Positions 6,856 to 13,060 of a DNA stretch of 13,060 nt are shown here, piece by piece. The notes beneath the pieces were generated by a model. The model saw only the letters and a list, made by a program, of their open reading frames with translations, searched no databases and had not been told where the DNA came from. Source of the DNA: MGBC163016 sp964462135 (GTDB taxonomy: Bacteria > Actinomycetota > Coriobacteriia > Coriobacteriales > Eggerthellaceae); the NCBI GenBank assembly GCA_964462135.1, contig CAYWWK010000038.1, positions 1 to 13,060 of the forward strand, read 5' to 3'. Position numbers and translations under genes: made by a program. Every line of letters begins with the position of its first letter. Within the stretch, counting starts at the first letter, position 1.

Positions 6856-6864
6856 TGCTAGAAT
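6856..6864 (+). promoter_or_regulatory. Extended -10 promoter of the trigger factor operon
   Basis: TGCTAGAAT (6856-6864) fits an extended -10 element (TG-n-TAGAAT). No good -35 box lies at the right distance; TTGGTA at 6829-6834 is 24 bp away. Transcription would start near 6871, giving a leader of about 55 nt with a strong AGGAGAGAG ribosome binding site (6912-6920). Confidence 0.5.
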
Positions 6865-6926
6865 GCACTGCGAAAAAGAGGACAGCACGAAAGCGTGCGC
6901 CGATACCAAACAGGAGAGAGAATCCC

Positions 6927-8276
6927 ATGAAGGTAAAGCAGATCAAGAAGGATGACAACAAGATCACCTTGGAAGCGGTGGCCACCGCCCAAGAGGCCGC
7001 TCAGGCACTGCAGGCGGCGAAGATGGCCTTCGCCCAGTCAATGGGCATGAAGCCGCCCGCCCAAGGACAAACCATCGATGAGGCCGCTGAAGAGCAGATG
7101 GGCATCAAGAACCTGGCCTCCATCGTGGAGGCTTCAGCCATTGATGCGCTGGCACCTCTGGCCGTTGACAAACGCGGGCTCACCCCCGCCTTCCCTCCCA
7201 AGGCACGTGCGAAGGAGGGCTTGCGTCCGAATGCCGAGTTCCGCTTCGAGGTGGATGTTGATCTGAAGCCTGAATACGAGCTTACCTCCTATGAGCCAGT
7301 CAGCATCAAGGTGCCGCCTTTCCAGATGGATGATTCTCTGGTGGAGAAGCAGATCGAGGAGATGAGCGCCCGCTACACCGCCTACGTGGATGACGAGAAC
7401 GTGCCCGATGACCGCACCGTGCAGAAGGGCGACCATATCAAGATTTCCATGGTGGCCAAGGAGGGCGACAAGGAACTCAAGGGCCTTTCCACCAACAGCC
7501 GTACCTACACTGCCGGTGAGGGCTACATGCCCGAGGGTTTCGAGAGCGCCATTCTGGGCATGAAGAAGGGTGAGACCAAGGAGTTCACCTTCGAGGGCCC
7601 TGACTTCGACGAGGACATGAACGAGCGCACCCAGGTGGTTGATGCCAAGGTCACCGTGCTGGGCTTCCAGAAGGAGGAGGCGCCTGTCATTGATGACGAA
7701 TGGGTGCAGAAGAACATGCCCATGTACAAGGGCTTGGATGACCTCAAGCGGGACATGAGCCGTGGGATGGAGCAGCAGGGCAGGATGGAATACGATGCCT
7801 ATGTGCGTCAGATGGCGGCCCAGGAACTGGCAACCCGCTTCGAAGGCAAGATAGCCGATGAGGTCTATGAGGCCATGCGCGATCAGATGGTGACCAACAT
7901 CCGCATGGATTTGCAGCAGCAGGGCATGACGTGGGATCAGTTCGTCGAGCAGAACGGTGGTGAGCAGCAATTCGGCATGATGCTCATGCTGCAGGTGCGT
8001 CAGATGCTCACCCAAGGCTTCGCCTTGGATGCCTATTTCCGCCATGAGGGCCTCTCCATTGACGATCAGGACATCCTGGAGGCTTGTCGTGCGATGAACC
8101 CCCAGGTGAACCCTGCGCAGATGCGCAAGCAGGCAGAGCAGTCTGGTCACGGATTCGCCCTGCGCGAATCAGCAGAGCGGCTGAAGGCGAACAAGCATCT
8201 GGTGGAGCAGGCAACCATCGAGGTCATCGAACCCGGTGAGGCTGCGGGGGCGGTTGCGCAAGCGGATGGCGCATAG
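6927..8276 (+). CDS. tig: Trigger factor-like chaperone/peptidyl-prolyl isomerase with divergent ribosome-binding domain
   Basis: The 449-residue protein has the trigger factor architecture: an N-terminal domain (1-130), an FKBP-type prolyl isomerase domain (about 160-248, from TVQKGDHIKISMVAKEG to KVTVLGF, including GMKKGE at 211-216), and a long helical, Met- and Gln-rich C-terminal chaperone domain (about 255-435). The family normally holds and folds nascent chains at the ribosome exit tunnel. The docking signature, a GFR-x-GK-x-P type motif near residue 40-50, is not present; the matching place reads SMGMKPPAQG (38-47). Ribosome binding may therefore be weak or absent, or another copy may fill the classical role. 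The ATG at 6927 follows AGGAGAGAG at 6912-6920. The stop overlaps the start of the radical SAM gene, so they form one operon; clpP/clpX, frequent neighbours of tig, are absent. Confidence 0.8.
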   Translation: MKVKQIKKDDNKITLEAVATAQEAAQALQAAKMAFAQSMGMKPPAQGQTIDEAAEEQMGIKNLASIVEASAIDALAPLAVDKRGLTPAFPPKARAKEGLRPNAEFRFEVDVDLKPEYELTSYEPVSIKVPPFQMDDSLVEKQIEEMSARYTAYVDDENVPDDRTVQKGDHIKISMVAKEGDKELKGLSTNSRTYTAGEGYMPEGFESAILGMKKGETKEFTFEGPDFDEDMNERTQVVDAKVTVLGFQKEEAPVIDDEWVQKNMPMYKGLDDLKRDMSRGMEQQGRMEYDAYVRQMAAQELATRFEGKIADEVYEAMRDQMVTNIRMDLQQQGMTWDQFVEQNGGEQQFGMMLMLQVRQMLTQGFALDAYFRHEGLSIDDQDILEACRAMNPQVNPAQMRKQAEQSGHGFALRESAERLKANKHLVEQATIEVIEPGEAAGAVAQADGA

Positions 8277-10086
8277 CTTCATCGAACCTCACGGCTTCCT
8301 GCCCGCAAGCGCTTCTGAAATGCGCGATGTTGGGTGGGAAGCTCCTGATTTCGTCTATGTATCCGGGGATGCCTATGTGGACCATCCCTCCTTCGGCATG
8401 GCCATCATCACGCGGCTGCTTGAGCGGGAGGGCTACAAGGTTGCCGTACTGGCCCAGCCGGATGTGATGGAAGCTGATTCCGTCAAGGAATTCGGACGTC
8501 CGCGCTTGGGCTTTCTGGTGTCAGCCGGAAACATGGACTCAATGGTCAATCACTACACGGTGGCCAAGAAGCGCCGCAAGCGCGATGCCTATTCGCCGGG
8601 TGGAGCCATGGGTGCGCGGCCAGACAGGGCTGTCATCGCCTACAGTCACCTGATTCGGGCAGCCTATCCGGATGCCGCCATCATCATAGGCGGCATCGAG
8701 GCTTCTTTGCGCAGGCTCGCTCACTATGATTACTGGTCTGATTCCCTCATGCGCTCGGTGCTTTTGGATTCAGGGGCTGATCTCATCTCCTTCGGCATGG
8801 GGGAGCATTCCATCGTCGAGATAGCCGATGCGCTCAATGCGGGACTTGATGTCAAGGACCTTACCTTCATTGATGGCACCGTCTATGCCACTGATCGCCT
8901 TGATGGGGTAGTTGACTATGAGGTGCTCCCGTCATGGAAGGAGCTTACGGGGCCTGGAGGGAAGACGGCCTTCGCCAAGAGCTTTTCCATCCAGTACGAA
9001 AACGCTGACCCTGTGAGCGGCAAGCGCTTGGTTGAGCCGTACCCTGATGGCATCTTCGTGGTGCAGAACCCACCCGCGAAGCCGCTGACGGAATCAGAGA
9101 TGGATGCGGTCTATCGGCTTCCCTATATGCGCACGTTCCATCCCGCCTATGAGGAGGCTGGGGGTGTACCCGCGCTCAAGGAGGTGCAGTTCTCGCTCAC
9201 CAGCAGTCGAGGCTGCTTCGGTGAATGCTCGTTCTGCGCGCTCACGTTCCATCAGGGCAGGCACGTATCAGCCCGCAGCCATGGATCGATTCTGGAAGAG
9301 GCGGAGCTGATCTGCCAGCACCCTCAGTTCAAGGGGTATATCCATGACGTGGGTGGTCCCACGGCGAACTTCCGTCATGATGCCTGCAAGAAGGTGGGAA
9401 GCACGGGAGCATGCACCCACCGTCGCTGCCTGGGCAGCAATCCATGCAGGAACTTGGACACCAGTCAGAATGACTACACCCACCTTTTGGGCAAGTTGCG
9501 AGAGCTTCCAGGGGTGAAGAAGGTCTTCGTGCGCAGTGGCATTCGCTACGACTATGCGCTGCTTGATGAGGAGTCGGGGTTCCTGGAGGAGCTGATCAAA
9601 CATCACGTATCCGGCCAGCTGAAGGTGGCACCAGAGCATGTGAATGATGAGGTACTCGCCCTTATGGGAAAGCCGAAGGCGAAGGTGTATCGCGCCTTCG
9701 CCAAGCGGTTCCGCTCCATCACCAAGAAGGTGGGAAAGAAGCAGTACCTGGTGCCTTATCTGATGTCATCGCATCCGGGATCCACTTTGGCAGCTGCCAT
9801 AGAGCTTGCGGAGTTCGTCCGTGACATGGGCTACAACCCTGAACAGGTCCAGGACTTCTACCCCACACCAGGCACCCTTTCCACGGCTATGTATTACACT
9901 GGTATGAATCCCCTGACGGGGGATGCCGTCTACGTTCCCACCTCACCCCATGAGAAGGCCATGCAGCGGGCGCTCATCCAATATCGGAATCCCAAGAACG
10001 CGCATCTGGTCAGAGAGGCCCTCAAGCGGGCGGGGCGCACCGACCTCATCGGTCGCGGCCCGAAATGCTTGGTGAGAAACGCCTGA
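8266..10086 (+). CDS. ygiQ: YgiQ-family (UPF0313) radical SAM protein
   Basis: This 606-residue protein belongs to the YgiQ/UPF0313 radical SAM family, whose reaction is still unknown as far as I know. Its N-terminal domain (about 8-290) has the family hallmark DAYVDHPSFG (35-44). The radical SAM core follows with C317-x3-C321-x2-C324 (CFGECSFC), which binds the catalytic 4Fe-4S cluster. A family-typical group of further cysteines, C374, C383, C388 and C394, may bind another cluster. The segment PGVKKVFVRSGIRYD is also characteristic, and the end (from about 550, GMNPLTGDAVYVP) fits the C-terminal DUF3362 region. The ATG at 8266 is favoured because FLPAS follows within a few residues as in relatives; a GTG at 8236 would add ten basic residues. 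The start overlaps the trigger factor gene by 11 nt and has no strong ribosome binding site, pointing to translational coupling. Confidence 0.9.
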   Translation: MAHSFIEPHGFLPASASEMRDVGWEAPDFVYVSGDAYVDHPSFGMAIITRLLEREGYKVAVLAQPDVMEADSVKEFGRPRLGFLVSAGNMDSMVNHYTVAKKRRKRDAYSPGGAMGARPDRAVIAYSHLIRAAYPDAAIIIGGIEASLRRLAHYDYWSDSLMRSVLLDSGADLISFGMGEHSIVEIADALNAGLDVKDLTFIDGTVYATDRLDGVVDYEVLPSWKELTGPGGKTAFAKSFSIQYENADPVSGKRLVEPYPDGIFVVQNPPAKPLTESEMDAVYRLPYMRTFHPAYEEAGGVPALKEVQFSLTSSRGCFGECSFCALTFHQGRHVSARSHGSILEEAELICQHPQFKGYIHDVGGPTANFRHDACKKVGSTGACTHRRCLGSNPCRNLDTSQNDYTHLLGKLRELPGVKKVFVRSGIRYDYALLDEESGFLEELIKHHVSGQLKVAPEHVNDEVLALMGKPKAKVYRAFAKRFRSITKKVGKKQYLVPYLMSSHPGSTLAAAIELAEFVRDMGYNPEQVQDFYPTPGTLSTAMYYTGMNPLTGDAVYVPTSPHEKAMQRALIQYRNPKNAHLVREALKRAGRTDLIGRGPKCLVRNA

Positions 10087-10091
10087 GTCTG

Positions 10092-10100
10092 TGGTAATAT
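10092..10100 (+). promoter_or_regulatory. Extended -10 promoter of the ribosomal protein operon
   Basis: TGGTAATAT (10092-10100) is a good extended -10 (TG-n-TAATAT) directly after the stop of the ygiQ gene. A TTGGTG at 10069-10074 lies 20 bp upstream, longer than ideal for a -35 box. Transcription would start near 10107, at the foot of the leader hairpin. This makes rplB the first gene of its transcript here. Confidence 0.55.
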
Positions 10101-10108
10101 TCGTCCTT

Positions 10109-10205
10109 GCGTCTGTGTGCCTATGGGCACACCCGGACGCGTGGTAAGGCGGAGTCGCAGGTAGGAGCCTCCATCCTGCTTGATCGGGCCATCGTCTTCA
10201 CCACG
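10109..10205 (+). promoter_or_regulatory. Structured leader upstream of rplB
   Basis: The 193-bp gap before rplB has no credible gene but strong pairing potential. A long hairpin at 10109-10140 has an outer stem GCGTC/GACGC and an inner stem GTGTGCC/GGCACAC with loop TATG. A second hairpin lies at 10157-10179 (GCAGG/CCTGC plus GGA/TCC). A long-range stem, GTGGT (10141-10145) with ACCAC (10200-10204), would enclose the second hairpin. There is no T run, so it does not look like a terminator of the gene before. Such a leader fits autoregulation of ribosomal protein synthesis, as is known for S10 operons, but the class and the ligand are not identified. Confidence 0.5.
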
Positions 10206-10279
10206 GAATGTTGGAAGGCCTTTGGAGTGCGGAGAGGCGCGCCATCAAAGGTCGGATAGGCAAGAAAGGCTATATCGGC

Positions 10280-11110
10280 ATGGGAGTAAAGCAGTACAAG
10301 CCGACAAGTCCTGGACGGCGCTTCCAGACGGTTTCTGACTTCGAGGAGATAACCACCTCGAAGCCTGAGAAATCGCTTCTGGCCAAGAAGCCGAACAAGG
10401 CAGGTCGCAACAACAACGGACGCATCACCACGCGTCACAAGGGCGGCGGTCTCAAGCGTCGCTACCGCATCATCGATTTCAAGCGCAACAAGGATGGCGT
10501 GCCCGCGAAGGTCGCCACCATCGAATACGATCCCAATCGCTCTGCGCGCATCGCGCTGCTTCACTACGTTGACGGGGAGAAGCGCTACATCATCCACCCC
10601 AAGGGCCTCAAGGTGGGCGATACGGTCATGAGCGGCCCAGAGGCTGACATCAAGCCGGGAAACGCCCTGCCGCTTGAGAACATCCCCGTAGGCACCCTGG
10701 TGCACTGCGTGGAGCTTCAGCCAGGCAAGGGTGCATCCATGGCCCGTTCCGCCGGCACCTCCATCCAGCTCATGGGCAAGGAGGGCAAGTACGCCATTCT
10801 GCGCATGCCTTCCTCTGAGATGCGTCGCGTGCTGCTCACCTGCCGCGCCACGGTGGGTGAAGTGGGGAACGCGGAGCATTCCAACATCAAGATCGGCAAG
10901 GCTGGCCGCAACCGCTGGAAGGGCATCCGTCCTACTGTCCGCGGCACGGTCATGAACCCGGTTGACCACCCCCATGGTGGTGGCGAGGGCAAGAACAAGA
11001 CCTCTGGCCGTCACCCCGTCACTCCGTGGGGCGTTCCCACCAAGGGTCATCGCACCCGCAACAAGAAGAAGGCGTCAAGCCGCCTGATCATCCGTCGTCG
11101 CAGGAAGTAA
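10280..11110 (+). CDS. rplB: 50S ribosomal protein L2
   Basis: L2 (276 residues, usual length) binds 23S rRNA at the peptidyl transferase centre and is needed for subunit joining and activity. Family landmarks are the start MGVKQYKPTSPGRRF, GRITTRHKGGGLKRRYRIIDF, EYDPNRSARIAL, and the highly conserved NPVDHPHGGGEGK, followed by the basic tail. The ATG at 10280 is chosen by homology, with GAAAGG at 10264-10269; the frame is open for 24 codons upstream to an ATG at 10208, but that stretch has no ribosome binding site and is not conserved L2 sequence. Normally rplW ends just before rplB. Here neither rplW nor rplD, rplC or rpsJ is present, and rplB follows a promoter and leader directly. Confidence 0.97.
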   Translation: MGVKQYKPTSPGRRFQTVSDFEEITTSKPEKSLLAKKPNKAGRNNNGRITTRHKGGGLKRRYRIIDFKRNKDGVPAKVATIEYDPNRSARIALLHYVDGEKRYIIHPKGLKVGDTVMSGPEADIKPGNALPLENIPVGTLVHCVELQPGKGASMARSAGTSIQLMGKEGKYAILRMPSSEMRRVLLTCRATVGEVGNAEHSNIKIGKAGRNRWKGIRPTVRGTVMNPVDHPHGGGEGKNKTSGRHPVTPWGVPTKGHRTRNKKKASSRLIIRRRRK

Positions 11111-11127
11111 CCGGGTTTAGGAGAGAA

Positions 11128-11400
11128 ATGAGCAGAAGTCTGAAAAAGGGCCCATTCATTGAGCCGCGCCTTCTCGGTCGAATCCAAAAGATGAACGAGG
11201 CAGGCGAAAAGGAAGTCATCAAAACATGGTCGCGCGCGTCCACCATCTTCCCTGAGATGGTCGGTCACACCATCGCCGTCTATGACGGTCGCAAGCATGT
11301 TCCGGTCTATATCACTGAATCCATGGTCGGCCACAAGCTGGGAGAATTCTCACCGACGAGAACCTTCCGCGGTCATTCTGCCGACAAGGGCAAGAAATAA
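11128..11400 (+). CDS. rpsS: 30S ribosomal protein S19
   Basis: S19 (90 residues) sits in the head of the small subunit with S13, close to the A-site tRNA. MSRSLKKGPFIEPRL, TWSRASTIFPEMVGHTIAVY, HVPVYITESMVGHKLGEF and FRGH are clear family segments. The ATG at 11128 follows TAGGAGAG (11118-11125). It lies 17 nt after rplB and 12 nt before rplV, the standard S10-operon order. Confidence 0.97.
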   Translation: MSRSLKKGPFIEPRLLGRIQKMNEAGEKEVIKTWSRASTIFPEMVGHTIAVYDGRKHVPVYITESMVGHKLGEFSPTRTFRGHSADKGKK

Positions 11401-11412
11401 GGAGGGGAGAAG

Positions 11413-11754
11413 ATGGAAGTCAAGTCACAGGCAAAGTACGTGCGCGTTTCTCCCCGCAAGGCCCGCGTGGTGGTCGACCTGGTTCGCGGCAAGTCCGTTG
11501 AGCAGGCTCGGGAGATCCTCGCATTCACCAATCGCGGCATTGCTGAGACCGTGGAGAAGGTCCTCAATTCCGCCGTTGCCAATGCCGAGCACAACAACCA
11601 GCTCAATCCATCCACGCTGGTTGTGAAGAAGGCCTATGTGGACGAAGGACCAACGCTGAAGCGCATTCGTCCGCGTGCCAAGGGCTCTGCAAGCCGCATC
11701 AACAAGCGCACAAGCCATATCACCATCATCGTTGCTCCAAGAGAGGAGGCCTAG
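11413..11754 (+). CDS. rplV: 50S ribosomal protein L22
   Basis: L22 (113 residues) binds 23S rRNA early in assembly and its extended hairpin lines the peptide exit tunnel near the macrolide site. YVRVSPRKARVVVDLVRGK and the loop region TLKRIRPRAKGSASRINKR followed by TSHITI are typical. The ATG at 11413 has GGAGGGG at 11401-11407. The TAG is one base from the rpsC start, so translation is probably coupled. The tunnel-loop sequence shows no obvious deletion or insertion. Confidence 0.97.
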   Translation: MEVKSQAKYVRVSPRKARVVVDLVRGKSVEQAREILAFTNRGIAETVEKVLNSAVANAEHNNQLNPSTLVVKKAYVDEGPTLKRIRPRAKGSASRINKRTSHITIIVAPREEA

Positions 11755-11755
11755 C

Positions 11756-12457
11756 ATGGGTCAGAAGGTAAGCCCCACAGGCTTCCGCCTGGGGATCACG
11801 GAGGATTGGCGCAGCCGCTGGTACGCTGACAAGAACTACGCAGAGACGCTGGAAAACGATCTGGCCATCCGCAAGTTCTTGGACAAGCGCCTCAAGCGTG
11901 CCGCCGTTTCTCAAATCGAGATCGAGCGCGCTGGTGACAAGATCAAGGTGATCATCACCACGGCCCGCCCCGGCGTCGTCATCGGCAAGAAGGGCTCTGA
12001 GATCGATGCCCTTCGCAAGGATCTTGAGAAGATCGCCAATGGCACCGTGTCAGTGGAGGTAGTCGAGGTCAAGCGTCCTGAACTGGATGCCACGCTCATC
12101 GCCCAATCAGTCGCCGAGCAGCTGGAGGGCCGCGTCGCCTTCCGTCGCGCCATGCGCAAGGCTGTCCAGTCCGCCATGAAGTCAGGTGCCAAGGGCATCC
12201 GCATCCAGTGCTCCGGTCGTCTGGGTGGCGCTGAGATGAGCCGCCGCGAGTGGTACCGCGAAGGCCGTGTGCCGCTGCAGACGCTTCGTGCGAAGATCGA
12301 CTATGGCTTTGCCACCGCCAACACCCAGATGGGTGCCATCGGTGTGCAGGTGTGGGTCTATCACGGCGAAGTCATGCCCAATCAGAAGATGAACAACCCG
12401 GCGCTTGAGGGTCCGTCCAGGCCGCCGCGCCGCCGCAATGACAGGGGGCGTAACTAA
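11756..12457 (+). CDS. rpsC: 30S ribosomal protein S3
   Basis: S3 (233 residues) forms part of the mRNA entry site on the head of the small subunit and takes part in mRNA unwinding. It begins MGQKVSPTGFRLGITEDW, has the KH domain with VVIGKKGSEID (the GxxG loop, about residues 75-85), and a conserved C-terminal domain with GRLGGAEMSRREWYREGRVP and IDYGFATA. The basic tail, GPSRPPRRRNDRGRN, is short. The ATG at 11756 follows GAGAGGAGG (11741-11749) inside the end of rplV. Confidence 0.97.
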   Translation: MGQKVSPTGFRLGITEDWRSRWYADKNYAETLENDLAIRKFLDKRLKRAAVSQIEIERAGDKIKVIITTARPGVVIGKKGSEIDALRKDLEKIANGTVSVEVVEVKRPELDATLIAQSVAEQLEGRVAFRRAMRKAVQSAMKSGAKGIRIQCSGRLGGAEMSRREWYREGRVPLQTLRAKIDYGFATANTQMGAIGVQVWVYHGEVMPNQKMNNPALEGPSRPPRRRNDRGRN

Positions 12458-12458
12458 C

Positions 12459-12881
12459 ATGCTGATGCCCAAACGCGTTAAGCACCGCAAGGTACAGCGC
12501 GGCTCTATGAAGGGGAAGGCCAAGGGAGGCACCAGGCTCAACCATGGCTCCTATGGCCTGCAGGCCCAAGAGGCGCACTGGATCACCAATCGTCAGATCG
12601 AAGCTGCTCGTATTGCCATGACCAGGCATATGAAGCGTGGCGGCAAGGTCTGGATCACCATCTTCCCGGACAAGCCCATCACCTCCAAGCCTGCTGAGAC
12701 CCGCATGGGTTCAGGCAAGGGCAATCCGGAAGGCTGGGTAGCAGTAGTCAAGCCCGGCCGCATCATGTTCGAGATCGACGGCGTTGACGACGAGACAGCG
12801 CGTGAGGCGCTGAGGCTTGCCACCAACAAGCTGCCCATCAAGTGCAAGATCGTCACTCGCGAGACGGAAGGGCAGGAATAG
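12459..12881 (+). CDS. rplP: 50S ribosomal protein L16
   Basis: L16 (140 residues) helps place the A-site tRNA on the large subunit. MLMPKRVKHRKVQRGSMKG, the GSYGLQA stretch, WITNRQIEAARIAMTR, FPDKPITSKPAETRMGSGKG and EGWVAVVKPGRIMFEI are diagnostic. The ATG at 12459 follows AGGGGG about 10 nt upstream, inside the end of rpsC; a second ATG at 12465 is less likely because relatives start with ML(V/M)P. Only one base separates it from the rpsC stop. Confidence 0.97.
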   Translation: MLMPKRVKHRKVQRGSMKGKAKGGTRLNHGSYGLQAQEAHWITNRQIEAARIAMTRHMKRGGKVWITIFPDKPITSKPAETRMGSGKGNPEGWVAVVKPGRIMFEIDGVDDETAREALRLATNKLPIKCKIVTRETEGQE

Positions 12882-13060
12882 ATGAAAGCATCAGAGATCC
12901 ACGAGCTTTCCCAAGAGGATCTTGCGGGCAAGCTCAAAGACGCGCGAGCGGAGCTGTTCAATCTGCGCTTTCAGATGGCAACCAGCCAGCTTGATAACAC
13001 TGCGCGCGTCAAGCAGGTCAAGAAGGACATCGCACGCATCCTCACTGAGATGCGGGCTCG
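12882..13060 (+). CDS. rpmC: 50S ribosomal protein L29, cut by the window end
   Basis: L29 is a small helical protein near the tunnel exit that, with L23, forms the docking site for factors such as SRP and trigger factor. The visible 59 residues include MKASEIHELSQEDLAGKL, the family core AELFNLRFQMATSQLDN and ARVKQVKKDIARILT. No stop is reached; the family is usually 60-75 residues, so little is missing. It starts on the base after the rplP stop, in standard S10-operon order. Confidence 0.95.
   Translation, partial: MKASEIHELSQEDLAGKLKDARAELFNLRFQMATSQLDNTARVKQVKKDIARILTEMRA

Noticed and set aside
7134..8150. Long - strand open frame opposite the trigger factor gene
   Set aside because: Composition dominated by His and Leu from antisense reading of a Met- and Gln-rich gene; no motif.
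10208..10279. N-terminal extension of L2 or a remnant of rplW before rplB
   Set aside because: The 24 codons match neither the L2 start nor the L23 end in any frame I tried, and the upstream ATG has no ribosome binding site.
10121..11050. Long open frame on the - strand opposite rplB
   Set aside because: It is a shadow of rplB codon use; no family resemblance and no ribosome binding site.

Overview
The window looks like part of a moderately GC-rich bacterial chromosome, most likely an actinomycete of the Coriobacteriia type. That call is inferred from the resemblance of the ribosomal proteins (L2, S3, L16) to that class as I remember them, from base composition and from strong GGAGG-type ribosome binding sites; no marker here is decisive. 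Genes are closely packed and most are on the + strand.

Layout. (1) Positions 109-4872 form an RNA-repair and quality-control cluster. An RtcB-type RNA ligase is followed 5 nt later by peptide release factor H (prfH). A second, clearly different rtcB lies convergently on the - strand (2201-3412). Divergent from it is a gene for a soluble FtsH-like protein: an AAA+ ATPase domain joined to an M41 zinc protease domain, with no membrane anchor. (2) A 14-helix DHA2-type MFS exporter (5154-6596). (3) A probable two-gene operon (6927-10086): a divergent trigger factor without the usual ribosome-docking signature, overlapping by 11 nt a YgiQ-family radical SAM protein. (4) From 10280 to the right edge, the S10 ribosomal protein operon: rplB-rpsS-rplV-rpsC-rplP-rpmC (rpmC cut by the window end). 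The four genes that normally open this operon (rpsJ, rplC, rplD, rplW) are absent. rplB is instead preceded by a promoter-like extended -10 site and a structured leader of about 170 nt.

Three intergenic regions (1960-2163, 4915-5053, 6640-6749) carry one family of short palindromic repeats of about 21 bp in alternating orientation, like a REP/BIME mosaic element. None occur in the ribosomal operon, and no transposase that could move them is visible.

How the genes may work together. RtcB reseals broken RNA by joining a 2',3'-cyclic phosphate or 3'-phosphate end to a 5'-OH end. PrfH resembles the peptide-releasing part of RF1/RF2 and in other bacteria is paired with RtcB in rescue of ribosomes nicked at the decoding centre. 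A second ligase and a soluble AAA+ protease beside this pair suggest a local module for RNA damage, ribosome rescue and clean-up of damaged protein. The link to the protease is inferred only from position. The most unusual points are this four-gene neighbourhood, the beheaded S10 operon with its leader, the atypical trigger factor and the mosaic repeats.
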